64,000 nucleotides of DNA from an uncultured Prevotellaceae bacterium (GTDB lineage: Bacteria; Bacteroidota; Bacteroidia; Bacteroidales; Bacteroidaceae), in assembly GCA_900315095.1 (NCBI GenBank), contig OMXS01000015.1:79018-143017 (forward strand). Reading direction: 5' to 3'. Each line of letters begins with the position of its first letter. The first letter of the stretch is position 1. The translations under genes were made by a program, and so were the position numbers. The notes under the pieces were generated by a model. That model was not told the DNA's origin. It ran no database searches and was given only the letters and a program-made list of their open reading frames with translations. This document shows positions 41,853 to 52,863 of the stretch, piece after piece.

Positions 41853-43499
41853 TTATGAGTTGCACTTCCAGGGCTTCAGTTGCTTGAAGAAGTCGTTGCC
41901 CTTGTCGTCAACGAGGATGAATGCGGGGAAGTCCTCAACGGTAATCTTCCATATCGCCTCCATGCCTAGTTCGGGATACTCGACGCACTCGATGCTCTTG
42001 ATGCTCGACTGCGAGAGCACAGCAGCCACGCCTCCGATGGTGCCGAGATAGAATCCGCCGTGCTTCTTGCAGGCGTCGGTAACCTCTTGTGTGCGGTTGC
42101 CCTTGGCAATCATCACGAGAGATGCGCCGTGATCCTGGAACTCGTCAACATACGGGTCCATGCGGTTGGCTGTGGTAGGTCCCATAGAGCCGCAAGGATA
42201 GCCTTCTGGAGTCTTTGCCGGTCCTGCGTAGAGGATGGGGTGGTCCTTGAAGTATGCCGGCATCTCCTCGCCTGCGTCGAGACGTGCCTTGAGTTTTGCA
42301 TGTGCGATGTCGCGAGCCACAATGATTGTTCCCTTGAGGTTTACTCGTGTTGAAACAGGGTACTTGGTGAGTTCAGCGCGTACGGCGTCGATGCCCTTGT
42401 CGAGGTCAATCTCGATGCCCTTGCCGCCCTCGCCCGGCTTGCGGAACTCCTCGGGGATGAGTTCTGTTGGGTTGTCGTCCATCTTCTCAAGCCATATACC
42501 GTCGGCGTTGATTTTTGCCTTGATGTTGCGGTCGGCAGAGCAGCTTACGCCCATGCCGATGGGGCATGATGCTCCGTGACGAGGCAGTCGAACCACGCGG
42601 ATGTCGTGAGCGAGTGCCTTGCCTCCGAACTGTGCTCCGAGCCCAATCTTGTGAGCCTCTGCGAGCAGTTTGTTCTCAAGGTCGATGTCGCGGAATGCGC
42701 GTCCTGTCTCGTCGCCTGTTGTAGGCAGGTTGTCGTAGTATTTTATTGAAGCGAGCTTCACGGTGAGCAGGTTCTTCTCTGCCGAGGTGCCGCCGATGAC
42801 GAAAGCGATGTGATATGGAGGACAAGCCGCTGTTCCGAGGCTCTTCATTTTCTCCACGAGGAACGGCAGCAGGGTGCCTTCGTTCTGGATTGTTGCCTTT
42901 GTCATGGGGTAGAAGTATGTCTTGTTGGCCGAGCCGCCGCCCTTAGCCACCATTACGAAGCGGTACTCGTCGCCCTCCACGGCCTCGATGTCAATCTGTG
43001 CAGGCAGGTTGCAACGGGTGTTCACCTCATCGTACATGTTCAGCGGAGCGTTCTGCGAGTAGCGCAGGTTGTCCTCGGTGAAGGTGTTGTAGACGCCGAG
43101 CGAGAGAGCCTCCTCGTCCTCGAATCCTGTCCACACCTGCTGTCCCTTCTCGCCGTGTATGATGGCGGTGCCGGTGTCCTGGCAGAACGGGAGGATGCCC
43201 TTGCATGCTGTCTCAGCGTTGCGGAGGAACTGGAGAGCAACATACTTGTCGTTCTCGCTAGCCTCTGGGTCGCTGAGTATAGCAGCCACCTGTAGGTTGT
43301 GTTCGCGGCGGAGCATGAACTCCACGTCGTGGAACGCCTGCTGTGCGAGCAGCGTGAGTGCTTCCTTTGATACTTTCAGAATCTTGTGTCCTTCAAATTC
43401 GCCTGTGCTTACTCCTTCTTTTGAGAGCAGGCGATACTCCGTCTTGTCCTCGCCGAGCTGGAACATCGGAGCGTACTTAAATTCAGGTTTGTTTGCCAT
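41853..43499 (-). CDS. Class I (iron-sulfur) fumarate hydratase
   Basis: Interconverts fumarate and malate in the branched TCA/fumarate-reduction pathway of anaerobes. 548 residues with both halves (alpha and beta, as in E. coli FumA/FumB) in one chain. Cysteines expected to hold the oxygen-sensitive 4Fe-4S cluster lie in LPFCQDTGT (near residue 105), [16 protein letters not shown] and, in the second half, [30 protein letters not shown] is the family's substrate-region signature. AAACATTATGG gives a plain start. Lies between the M16 protease gene upstream (104-base gap filled by 9-bp repeats) and the HMA gene. Confidence 0.95.
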   Translation of the reverse strand: MANKPEFKYAPMFQLGEDKTEYRLLSKEGVSTGEFEGHKILKVSKEALTLLAQQAFHDVEFMLRREHNLQVAAILSDPEASENDKYVALQFLRNAETACKGILPFCQDTGTAIIHGEKGQQVWTGFEDEEALSLGVYNTFTEDNLRYSQNAPLNMYDEVNTRCNLPAQIDIEAVEGDEYRFVMVAKGGGSANKTYFYPMTKATIQNEGTLLPFLVEKMKSLGTAACPPYHIAFVIGGTSAEKNLLTVKLASIKYYDNLPTTGDETGRAFRDIDLENKLLAEAHKIGLGAQFGGKALAHDIRVVRLPRHGASCPIGMGVSCSADRNIKAKINADGIWLEKMDDNPTELIPEEFRKPGEGGKGIEIDLDKGIDAVRAELTKYPVSTRVNLKGTIIVARDIAHAKLKARLDAGEEMPAYFKDHPILYAGPAKTPEGYPCGSMGPTTANRMDPYVDEFQDHGASLVMIAKGNRTQEVTDACKKHGGFYLGTIGGVAAVLSQSSIKSIECVEYPELGMEAIWKITVEDFPAFILVDDKGNDFFKQLKPWKCNS

Positions 43500-43536
43500 A
43501 ATGTTTCTTTTTATTTGGTTTGTTTGTAGGTGTTAT

Positions 43537-43599
43537 TTCTAGCCTTTCTAGTCTTTCTAGAATATCTAGTTTTTCTAGCCAATCTAGATTATCTATAAT
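43537..43599. repeat. 9-bp tandem repeats (TCTAG type)
   Basis: Seven consecutive 9-bp units of the form [T/A]TCTAGnnn, the last one degenerate (ATCTATAAT), between the start of the fumarase gene and the stop of the protease gene. Confidence 0.92.
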
Positions 43600-43603
43600 C
43601 CTT

Positions 43604-46516
43604 TTAATATCCGAACACCTCTTCTGTGGTGAGGCGTTTCACGGGTGCAATCTTCTCGAGAGCATCCATGTCGAGGTTGTTCTCATCGCCAAGGATGATG
43701 TACCGGTACTGCTTGTTGGCCATGAGATTCTTCTCGTAGTCGACAATGTCCTTTAGCGTCACCTTCGACAGGTCTTGATAAATCTTGCCGTTAAGGTCGT
43801 AGTCGATGCCCAGACGCTTGGCGTTTAGGTAACTGTAGATGATGCTCATCTTAGTGGTGCGCATGCTGGCCAGCTGCTTTGTCAGGGCGTCCTTGGCAAT
43901 GTTGAAGCCGTTCTCGCTGGCAGGCATCTCGTTGAGAATCTCGTTGTAGTGGTTGATGCAGTCCATCATCTTGTCGTTCTGCGTGATAATATGTGTCATG
44001 AACGACTCCTTGCGTCCCTTCACGCTGGGGCGAGAGTAGAAGGCGTAGGCATTGTATGCAAGTCCGCGTGTCTCGCGCATCTCCTGGAACACTATGCCGT
44101 TCATGCCGCCACCGAAATATTCGTTGAAGAGTGCGCGTATGGCTGCCTCGTCGGGGTTCCAGTCGCGCCCCTCGTTGTGATACATGCGCATGTAGATGTT
44201 CTTGGCGTCGTATGGAGCAAGCAGCACCTCGTTCTTGTCGGCCCTCTGGTCGAGATACGGGTTGTTCTGCGGAACGCTGGCGAGTTGTTTCGCCGTGCTG
44301 TGCAGTTTCTTGACGTTGTCTGCAACGGTCTTCTCGTCTGCAGGTCCGTAGTAGAGTACGCTATGTTCATACTGAGACAGATTCTTCAGCAGGTCGATGA
44401 ACGCCTGTGGGTTTGCGCTCTTCAGTTCCTGTTCCGTCACGAGGTCGCGGTAGGCGTTGTGAGCGCCTTGTGTGCCGTAGGCATAGAGGTATGCGAAATA
44501 AGACTGCTGGCTCTTCTTTGCATCGTCGCGTTTCTTCAATGTCATGTCCACCAGCTGGTCGTATGCCTCCTTGTCGGCCTTTGCATGCATGAACAGGTCG
44601 TCAAGCAATGTCATGGCCTGTGTCATGTTCTCGCTAAGTCCTGAAAGGCTTACGGTGAGGTTTTCCTCTCCCACGTTGATGCTCCAGTCGCATCCCAGTT
44701 CATAGAACTTCTGCTTGATGTCGGTGGCTGTCATGCGGTCGGTGCCGAGGTATTGTATGTAGTCGGCTGCAATGTCATACCGCTTGTCTGCGCTCTGTCC
44801 GAACTCATATCGGTAGGCAAGGTTGAACAATCCGTTGGTGGTATTCTTAACATAGTAGAGCGGCATGCCTTTCTTCATCTGCGAGGAAGAGAAGTCTGTC
44901 TTGTAATCTACGAACTTTGGTTGTATGGGTTCCACCTGCGAGTCTTGTATGTCCTTCACGAACTGGCTCATCTGGTCGCGGTTTGCCTGGATAGGAGTGA
45001 TTATTGGCTTGTCGATTTTCTTCTGCAGAGAGTCGATGCCTTGTTTCTTGAACACGGTGACATAGCCGTCGGTGAAGAAATTGTTGGCAAAGGCCACCAA
45101 CTCAGGCTTGGTGATGCGTTCGATGCGTTCGATGCGGCCCACCATCTGTTTCCAGTCAATCTCGTTGATGAAGGCATCGACGAACTGGTCGGCACGTCCG
45201 CCGTTGCTCTCCAGCAACTGGTAGTAACTTCGTTTCTTGTTGTTGATGATGCTTGGCAGCAGGTTGTCGGGGAAGTCGCCCTTCTTCAGTTTGTCAATCT
45301 CGGCAAGCATCAGGCTTCTCACCTCTTCGAGGCTTTGTCCCTGCTTTGGCGTTCCCATAAGGAAGAAGCCGCCGTGGTCGTGCATCAGTTCGCTGGTGCC
45401 TATAGCACGCTGCACCTTCATTGTCTGGTTGAGGTTGAGGTCGAAGAGTCCTGCGCGTCCGTTGCTCAGCACGTCCTCCAGCAGTTGGAGGGTGTCGGCC
45501 TGCAACGCGTTGGCCTCCTTTGTTCGCCATGCCATCCACACCTGTTCTGCCTCTTGTCCGATAACGGTTGAGTCCTTCGGTGTCGTCAGCGGTGTCAGCG
45601 GAGCGAATGTGGGTTGTGTTACATCGTCTCCCGGTTTCCAGTCGCCGAAATACTTGTCGATAAGGGCAATGGTCTTTTCGGGGTCTAGGTCGCCCGCCAT
45701 GCAGATGGCAACATTGTTAGGAACATACCATTTGTTGAAATAGTTCTTGATGTTCACTATCGACGGGTTCTTCAGGTGCTCCTGAGTGCCGATGGTGGTC
45801 TGTGTTCCGTAAGGGTGGTTGGGCCACAGCATCTTGCTTATGGTGTAGAAGAGTTTGCGTTGGTCGCTGCTGAGTCCGATGTTATACTCCTCATAGACAG
45901 CCTCCAGTTCGGTGTGAAAGCCGCGAATCACCATGTTCTTGAAACGGTCTGACTGTATTTTTGCCCAGTTCTCCACCTCGTTCGACGGGATGTCCTCGGT
46001 GTAGCAAGTCACATCGTTGCTGGTGTATGCGTTAGAGCCTTCTGCACCGATGGCTGCCATCAGTTTGTCATACTCGTTGGGTATGAAGTACTGTGCAGCC
46101 AGTTGCGAGATGCTGTCAATCTCGTGGTATTTCTGACGGCGCAGTTCGGGGTCGGTTACGAGGCGGTATTCTTCATATCGCTTCTCAATCTCGTCGAGAA
46201 GCGGTGCCTCTGCTTGTGGGTTGTTCGTGCCGAATTGCTTGGTGCCCTTGAACATCAGGTGTTCCAAATAATGCGCCAAGCCTGTTGTCTCTGAAGGGTC
46301 GTTCTTAGAGCCTGTGCGAACGGCAATGAACGTCTGAATGCGCGGTTTCTCCTGATTGACAGAGATGTACACTTTCAAGCCGTTGTCGAGGGTGTAGATG
46401 CGAGTCTGCATCAGGTCGCCCGGCACGGTTGCATACTTGTAATCCTTTGCTGATAAGGACAAAGGTAAAAAAGTAAGAAGGTAGAAAAGCAGTATCCTAC
46501 CGAATGTCTTTTTCAT
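43604..46516 (-). CDS. M16-family zinc protease (insulinase/pitrilysin type)
   Basis: 970-residue exported protease. Signal peptide at 1-23 (ILLFYLLTFLPLSLSA). The active-site HYLEH at residues 82-86 (HxxEH: two zinc His and the catalytic Glu) is followed about 75 residues on by the third zinc ligand region, HTELEAVYEEYN. The second half is a paired M16 domain without zinc residues, ending with the substrate-clamp-like GGMNGIVFQEMRETRGLAYNAYAFYS. Such proteins degrade peptides in the periplasm or at the surface. It begins 17 bases after the stop of the DUF4954 gene, so the two are probably cotranscribed. Confidence 0.93.
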   Translation of the reverse strand: MKKTFGRILLFYLLTFLPLSLSAKDYKYATVPGDLMQTRIYTLDNGLKVYISVNQEKPRIQTFIAVRTGSKNDPSETTGLAHYLEHLMFKGTKQFGTNNPQAEAPLLDEIEKRYEEYRLVTDPELRRQKYHEIDSISQLAAQYFIPNEYDKLMAAIGAEGSNAYTSNDVTCYTEDIPSNEVENWAKIQSDRFKNMVIRGFHTELEAVYEEYNIGLSSDQRKLFYTISKMLWPNHPYGTQTTIGTQEHLKNPSIVNIKNYFNKWYVPNNVAICMAGDLDPEKTIALIDKYFGDWKPGDDVTQPTFAPLTPLTTPKDSTVIGQEAEQVWMAWRTKEANALQADTLQLLEDVLSNGRAGLFDLNLNQTMKVQRAIGTSELMHDHGGFFLMGTPKQGQSLEEVRSLMLAEIDKLKKGDFPDNLLPSIINNKKRSYYQLLESNGGRADQFVDAFINEIDWKQMVGRIERIERITKPELVAFANNFFTDGYVTVFKKQGIDSLQKKIDKPIITPIQANRDQMSQFVKDIQDSQVEPIQPKFVDYKTDFSSSQMKKGMPLYYVKNTTNGLFNLAYRYEFGQSADKRYDIAADYIQYLGTDRMTATDIKQKFYELGCDWSINVGEENLTVSLSGLSENMTQAMTLLDDLFMHAKADKEAYDQLVDMTLKKRDDAKKSQQSYFAYLYAYGTQGAHNAYRDLVTEQELKSANPQAFIDLLKNLSQYEHSVLYYGPADEKTVADNVKKLHSTAKQLASVPQNNPYLDQRADKNEVLLAPYDAKNIYMRMYHNEGRDWNPDEAAIRALFNEYFGGGMNGIVFQEMRETRGLAYNAYAFYSRPSVKGRKESFMTHIITQNDKMMDCINHYNEILNEMPASENGFNIAKDALTKQLASMRTTKMSIIYSYLNAKRLGIDYDLNGKIYQDLSKVTLKDIVDYEKNLMANKQYRYIILGDENNLDMDALEKIAPVKRLTTEEVFGY

Positions 46517-46533
46517 TAGTCTATTTATTTGTT

Positions 46534-48387
46534 TTATTTTTCGTAGTCTATTTCGTGGTCGAGGCTGTTGATGAAGTTCTCATAAACCTCCTCCTCGACG
46601 TCGCCCATCTCAAACTCCTTGCCTGCATCCTTGCGTATCTCGGCAATCCATGCGCGGCGCGCCTTGATATAATCCTCTCGGATGCGCTCGATGTCGGCCT
46701 CTGTGATGTGGTCGAGACCATAGTAATCGAGAATCATGCGGTAGGTCCAAGCCCATTGATATTCGCGGTAGTTGTTGTCAATCTCGGTGAAACGGTCGAT
46801 TACCTGCTGGATGTCTGACAGCGTGCCGTTCTTGATGTCGTCGATGAGACGCTGTTCCTCGCTCTCGGGGAGAAGCAGACCTGAAAGGTCGTTCCACTTG
46901 CCGATACCAACGGTTGTCGTTGGGATTCCGAAAGCGCCGCGCTTCAGCACGCGTTTCATCACCGCTCCCATGTAAATGCGCAAGGCGATGTCATAGTATT
47001 TGATACCCTTGCGGAGCGAAGAGCCTTTAATGAGATACTCGTGATAGATGTATTCTGACACATCCTTTCCTGTTGATTCCTGTAGGTTCTCCAAGATTTT
47101 CTTTCCTCTGAGGATTCCTCCAACGGAGAACGGAGAGAGCCAGTCGAAGTTAACGATGCTCTTCTGGCAGTCCTTTGGACGCATGTCACGCTTCGGCCAT
47201 TTGCGGATGTCGCGGTAGAGACCCACAGTTGTTATGTTTCGGCCAGGCACTAGATACATGTCGTCGTTGTATGAAATGAGATATGAGAACGGCAGGTCGC
47301 GGGTGTCGGGGTGGTGCATCAGCTTACCCATACATACGGAGAAAGTACCGATGTTGGCCGGCATCAAGAGGTAGGCGCCACTTGCGGTTTTTGTTCCGCG
47401 CTCGAGTATTCCGTAGTGCATCGGCCCCATCTTGTAAGCGTGGTTAGAGAAGTTGGTGTTAGAGCCAGCATTGTAGAATGAGAACTGTCCGCCGATGAGC
47501 AGGCTCGACTTGTGGTGACTTGCCGAGAACGGTCCGCAGAAGGCTGCGCATGCCTCGCCGTTTGACATGTATGAGTTGGCGAAGAATACACTTGCCGAGG
47601 CTGTGAAGCCGTTGCTTATCTGGCACGCCTCGCCCACGAAACAGTCTTGCATTTTCACGCTGTTGATGATGCTTGAGCCGTCGCTGATGATGGAGTTCTC
47701 GCAGATAACACCCGTTCCGATGTACACGCTGTTGTTAGGCGAACTCATGATAGAGCAGTCGCTGAGGCGTGAAGCGCCGTCAATCTCCGCCGCGTCTCTC
47801 ACGATGGTGTTTGTGATTTCCTTGGTGTTCACAATCTTGACACCGTTTCCAATCATTCCTCGCTCGGGCATATTGAGTTTGATGTCCTCGTCAACAAGAC
47901 GGCGGATGGCGTCCTTCACCTCCTTGTCGCGGAAGTGTTTCACCATGAATGCCGCGAACTGAGAGTTCAGATTGCTGAAAATCACCACGTTGCCGTCGCC
48001 CACCTCGTTGAGCACCGACACGAGGTTGCCCTCGCCGTAGGTTGCGCCCTCGGTGGTCTCCATAGTGCACACGTTAGAGATGTAGCACTCGTTGCCGATG
48101 GTGTAGTTGTTTATGAAGTTGCCGATGTTCTCTATCAGGCAGTTGTCTCCTACTGAAACGTTGCGAAGAGTGGCGTTATATACGCCCGAGTGCTTGAAGA
48201 AGTCCTTGCTCACCTCTATGTTTTTCTCGAACGTTCCCAGCCTAATCTCGCCGTAGAATGTCGTTCTCTTGACATACTTGGGGATGAAGTCGTCTGCCAC
48301 CTCAATGGCCGACCAGTCTTCCGCCCAGCAATTGTTATTCTCCAGGATCTCAATCTCTTCCTCAGTTAGTTTGCGGTAATCAATCAT
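46534..48387 (-). CDS. DUF4954-type left-handed beta-helix protein
   Basis: 617 residues, matching the Bacteroidetes DUF4954 family. Its middle (~75-330) consists of hexapeptide-like repeats as in sugar-nucleotide acyl/uridylyl transferases: NATLRNVSVGDNCLIENIG, IVRDAAEIDGASRLSDCSI, SVYIGTGVICENSIISDGSSI. The flanks are unlike known transferases; the C-terminal third is alpha-helical and charged. Function not established: a nucleotidyl- or acyl-transferase-like role is an inference from the fold. No signal peptide, so cytoplasmic. It lies 118 bases downstream of hflX on the same strand and directly ahead of the protease gene. Confidence 0.85.
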   Translation of the reverse strand: MIDYRKLTEEEIEILENNNCWAEDWSAIEVADDFIPKYVKRTTFYGEIRLGTFEKNIEVSKDFFKHSGVYNATLRNVSVGDNCLIENIGNFINNYTIGNECYISNVCTMETTEGATYGEGNLVSVLNEVGDGNVVIFSNLNSQFAAFMVKHFRDKEVKDAIRRLVDEDIKLNMPERGMIGNGVKIVNTKEITNTIVRDAAEIDGASRLSDCSIMSSPNNSVYIGTGVICENSIISDGSSIINSVKMQDCFVGEACQISNGFTASASVFFANSYMSNGEACAAFCGPFSASHHKSSLLIGGQFSFYNAGSNTNFSNHAYKMGPMHYGILERGTKTASGAYLLMPANIGTFSVCMGKLMHHPDTRDLPFSYLISYNDDMYLVPGRNITTVGLYRDIRKWPKRDMRPKDCQKSIVNFDWLSPFSVGGILRGKKILENLQESTGKDVSEYIYHEYLIKGSSLRKGIKYYDIALRIYMGAVMKRVLKRGAFGIPTTTVGIGKWNDLSGLLLPESEEQRLIDDIKNGTLSDIQQVIDRFTEIDNNYREYQWAWTYRMILDYYGLDHITEADIERIREDYIKARRAWIAEIRKDAGKEFEMGDVEEEVYENFINSLDHEIDYEK

Positions 48388-48505
48388 ATTTGTTATTTTT
48401 TTAGTTAATTTCTTTTTTAATGGGTGCAGGAGTACGGAATTGCAGAACTTAAGTTGTTTTTACGGCATCCTATGGTAATTCCGATTAATCCTCATCTCTC
48501 GACCT

Positions 48506-49822
48506 TCAACCCTCATATTGTTCATAAAGGAAATCGTTGTAGGGATACTTCTGGACGTGCAGTTGCTTCACCTTTTTATATAATGTGTCGCGAAGCAAGT
48601 CGATGTTTTGCTTCTCTTTTGCCGAAATGAACAGACAGTCATCGTTCATCTTAGCCATCCAAGTCTTCTGCAGTTCGTCGAGTGTGATGTTCTCTTTTGT
48701 TGGTGGTGTTAGGTCGTCGGGCTCTTTCTCCACCCAAGTGTACGCGTCTATTTTGTTGAAGACAATCATCTGGGGCTTGTCAGCGGCGCCGAGGTCCTTC
48801 AGGGTGTTGTTCACCACCTCTATCTGTTCTTCAAAATCAGGGTGCGAGATGTCCACCACATGCACCAGAAGGTCGGCCTCGCGCACCTCGTCGAGTGTCG
48901 ATTTGAAGGAGTCGACAAGGTCGGTGGGCAGTTTGCGGATGAAGCCTACGGTGTCTGCAAGCAAGAACGGAAGGTTCTCCACAACCACCTTGCGCACCGT
49001 GGTGTCGAGAGTGGCGAAGAGCTTGTTCTCTGCGAACACCTCGCTTTTTGCGAGCAGGTTCATCATAGTGGATTTTCCAACGTTGGTATATCCCACGAGA
49101 GCCACGCGGATTAGTCGTCCGCGGTTCTTCCGTTGCGTGGTTTTTTGCTTGTCAATCTCCACGAGTCGCTGTTTCAGAAGTGTGATGCGCTGAAGTATGA
49201 TACGGCGGTCCATCTCCAACTGAGTCTCTCCAGGTCCGCGAAGGCCCACGCTTCCCTTGCCTCCACCCGAGCCGGAACCACCGCCCTGACGCTCGAGGTG
49301 AGTCCACAATCGTTGCAGACGGGGCAGCATGTAACGGTATTGCGCCAGTTCTACTTGTGTCTTAGCGTTTGCCGTCTGCGCCCTCATGGCGAAGATGTCG
49401 AGAATGAGAGACGTGCGGTCGAGTATTTTCACCTTCAGTTCCTGCTCGATGTTGCGTATCTGCTTCGCCGAAAGTTCATCGTCGAAAATCACCATTCCCA
49501 CAGGTTGCGGAATCTCGGTGTCCTCGGGCATCTGTGAAATCTCAGAGAACTCCGACTGTTCCATAAACTCGTCGTAGGCATCCTGCTGTTCCTTGATATA
49601 TTGTTTTATCTCCTCGAGCTTGCCCTTCCCGACGTAAGTTGTCTGACTTGGCCCGTTCACTTTTTGTGTGAAACGCTTCACGGTGACGGCGCCTGCCGTG
49701 TCGGCGAGAAATTCCAGCTCGTCAAGATATTCCTTAGTCTTCGCCTCGTCTTGTTCTTTCGTTATAAGACCAACAAGTACTGCGGTTTCGGCTTTGACCT
49801 CGGAGATGACAAATTCCTTCAT
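48506..49822 (-). CDS. hflX: Ribosome-associated GTPase HflX
   Basis: GTPase that binds the 50S subunit and splits stalled or stressed ribosomes. 438 residues from the ATG at 49822 (MKEFVISEVKAETAVLVGL); the frame extends nine residues further but into the promoter. The N-terminal HflX domain has TYVGKGKLEEI and FDDELSAKQIRNIEQEL; a coiled region and a glycine-rich GGSGSGGGKGSVGLRGPGE linker with ETQLEMDRR lead to the G domain: ALVGYTNVGKSTMMN (P-loop), DTVGFIRKLP (switch II), NKID and the SAKE-type G5 motif. Own promoter at 49847-49878, divergent from the nagB region. Confidence 0.95.
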   Translation of the reverse strand: MKEFVISEVKAETAVLVGLITKEQDEAKTKEYLDELEFLADTAGAVTVKRFTQKVNGPSQTTYVGKGKLEEIKQYIKEQQDAYDEFMEQSEFSEISQMPEDTEIPQPVGMVIFDDELSAKQIRNIEQELKVKILDRTSLILDIFAMRAQTANAKTQVELAQYRYMLPRLQRLWTHLERQGGGSGSGGGKGSVGLRGPGETQLEMDRRIILQRITLLKQRLVEIDKQKTTQRKNRGRLIRVALVGYTNVGKSTMMNLLAKSEVFAENKLFATLDTTVRKVVVENLPFLLADTVGFIRKLPTDLVDSFKSTLDEVREADLLVHVVDISHPDFEEQIEVVNNTLKDLGAADKPQMIVFNKIDAYTWVEKEPDDLTPPTKENITLDELQKTWMAKMNDDCLFISAKEKQNIDLLRDTLYKKVKQLHVQKYPYNDFLYEQYEG

Positions 49823-49846
49823 TAATAATATATTATAATTACGCCA

Positions 49847-49878
49847 CAAAAGTAATAATAAATATCCTAAGTGCCAAA
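49847..49878 (-). promoter_or_regulatory. hflX promoter
   Basis: On the minus strand TTTG (49875-49878), a 20-base spacer and TACTTTTG (49847-49854). Confidence 0.8.
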
Positions 49879-49970
49879 AAATGCCGTGTTTTTCTTGTCA
49901 AAATTACTGCTTTGAACGCCGTAATCTTGTAAACGTTTGCGTAACTTTTTTCAATTTTTTCGCATCTTTA

Positions 49971-50002
49971 TTTGACTTATGTCAATAAATCTATTACCTT
50001 TG
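49971..50002 (+). promoter_or_regulatory. Promoter of a candidate small RNA upstream of nagB
   Basis: TTTG (49971-49974), a 20-base spacer and TACCTTTG (49995-50002), then GCACTCG, the same form as the strong rRNA promoter at 63717. Confidence 0.75.
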
Positions 50003-50008
50003 CACTCG

Positions 50009-50112
50009 TGAAATCCGAATTTTCAGATTACATGCTACATAATAAAACAGACTGCTAAGACATTCAAAAATGCAAGGGAATTGCTTCGACGAGAGGTCGA
50101 AGCAATTTTTTT
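50009..50112 (+). ncRNA. Candidate small RNA (~100 nt) or nagB attenuator leader
   Basis: Between the promoter at 49971-50002 and an intrinsic terminator (AATTGCTTCGAC / GTCG(A)AAGCAATT with one bulge, loop GAGAG, 50079-50104, then eight T) there is no reading frame of useful size. A second complete promoter (50134-50165) follows before nagB, so the first transcript appears to be a separate short RNA. Readthrough past the terminator would make it a nagB leader. Its first ~25 bases can fold (AATC...GATT). Confidence 0.45.
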
Positions 50113-50133
50113 TATAAAAAAATGTTCAAATTA

Positions 50134-50165
50134 TTGCGAGTTTTTTACAGAAATATTACTTTTGC
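50134..50165 (+). promoter_or_regulatory. nagB promoter
   Basis: ATTG (50134-50137), a 20-base spacer and TACTTTTG (50158-50165); the ATG lies 25 bases beyond. Confidence 0.75.
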
Positions 50166-50189
50166 ACCGAATTTTAAAATGAAATTGTT

Positions 50190-50981
50190 ATGAGACTTAT
50201 CATCGAATCGGATTACAAGAGATTGTCAGAATGGGCTGCCAATCATGTTATTGAAAGAATTAACGCATTCAAACCTACTCCAGAGAAACCTTTCGTTCTT
50301 GGACTTCCTACTGGCTCTTCGCCCGAAGGAATGTACGCAGAACTTGTAAAAGCTTATAAAGAGGGACGTGTTTCGTTCAAGAATGTGCTTACATTCAACA
50401 TGGACGAATACGTGGGATTGCCTGAAAGCCACCCAGAGAGCTACCACTCTTTCATGGCTCGCAACCTCTTCGACCACATCGACTGCCCGAAGGAGAACAT
50501 CCATATTCTTAACGGAAACGCTGCCGACCTCGAGGCAGAATGCGCTCACTATGAGGAGATGATTGCTGAGGCAGGCGGAATCCACCTGTTCATCGGCGGT
50601 ATCGGTCCTGACGGACACATCGCTTTCAATGAACCTTATTCGTCATTGGCATCTCGCACTCGTGTGAAGACTCTTACTTCAGACACCATTATCGCCAACT
50701 CACGTTTCTTCGACAATGACGTGAACAAGGTGCCAACACGCGCCTTGACAGTAGGAGTTGCAACAGTTATGGACGCTGACGAGGTTATGATTCTCGTTAA
50801 CGGTCACCACAAGGCACGCGCCCTGCAGGCAGCTGTTGAAGGACCAGTTACACACGCCTGGACAATAAGCGCGCTCCAGACACACCGTCACGGCATCATC
50901 GTTTGCGACGAGCCAGCAACCGACGAACTGAAGGTGAGCACATACAAGTACTTTAAGGACATCGAGAAGGACAATCTCTAA
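50190..50981 (+). CDS. nagB: Glucosamine-6-phosphate deaminase
   Basis: Converts glucosamine-6-phosphate to fructose-6-phosphate and ammonia, the entry of amino sugars into glycolysis. 263 residues, like E. coli NagB (266). Seen: [11 protein letters not shown] (phosphate site), [10 protein letters not shown] with the catalytic Asp, [14 protein letters not shown] with the Asp-x-His pair of the ring-opening site, and GHHKARAL for the second phosphate contact. Length and motifs fit the hexameric enzyme rather than the SIS-domain fusion. The gene has its own promoter plus an upstream RNA (50009-50112) and ends in the terminator at 51004-51045. No nagA or transporter is adjacent. Confidence 0.97.
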   Translation: MRLIIESDYKRLSEWAANHVIERINAFKPTPEKPFVLGLPTGSSPEGMYAELVKAYKEGRVSFKNVLTFNMDEYVGLPESHPESYHSFMARNLFDHIDCPKENIHILNGNAADLEAECAHYEEMIAEAGGIHLFIGGIGPDGHIAFNEPYSSLASRTRVKTLTSDTIIANSRFFDNDVNKVPTRALTVGVATVMDADEVMILVNGHHKARALQAAVEGPVTHAWTISALQTHRHGIIVCDEPATDELKVSTYKYFKDIEKDNL

Positions 50982-51003
50982 ACTCCTTCCCCGAAAAATA
51001 TGG

Positions 51004-51045
51004 CAAGCGCCTTATCGCAGACAATGTGGTAAGGTGCTTGTTTTT
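51004..51045 (+). terminator. Intrinsic terminator of nagB
   Basis: CAAGCGCCTTA (51004-51014) and TAAGGTGCTTG (51030-51040), one wobble, followed by five T. Confidence 0.85.
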
Positions 51046-51085
51046 ATGATGCGATGAGCGATAATCTATGCCTTGAAACGCAAAA

Positions 51086-51173
51086 CATGCCTGTTGACAT
51101 TGCCAAAGATGCCTTCTGACATCGTCACTTGTGCTTAATGGCATTGCCAAATGTGCCTAATGGGAATGCGATT
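51086..51173. repeat. 22-bp tandem repeats, locus 2
   Basis: Four diverged 22-bp units (51086, 51108, 51130, 51152) with the shared parts TGCC/TGCT-T and CATTGCCAAA, after a partial unit (CTATGCCTTGAAACGC). They belong to the same family as 20928-21059; the segment after the array (TATACAACTGGGAAACGA) also resembles the one after that array. Confidence 0.85.
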
Positions 51174-52839
<1,666 letters not shown>

Positions 52840-52863
52840 GAATAGAATATAGAATAACAAATA

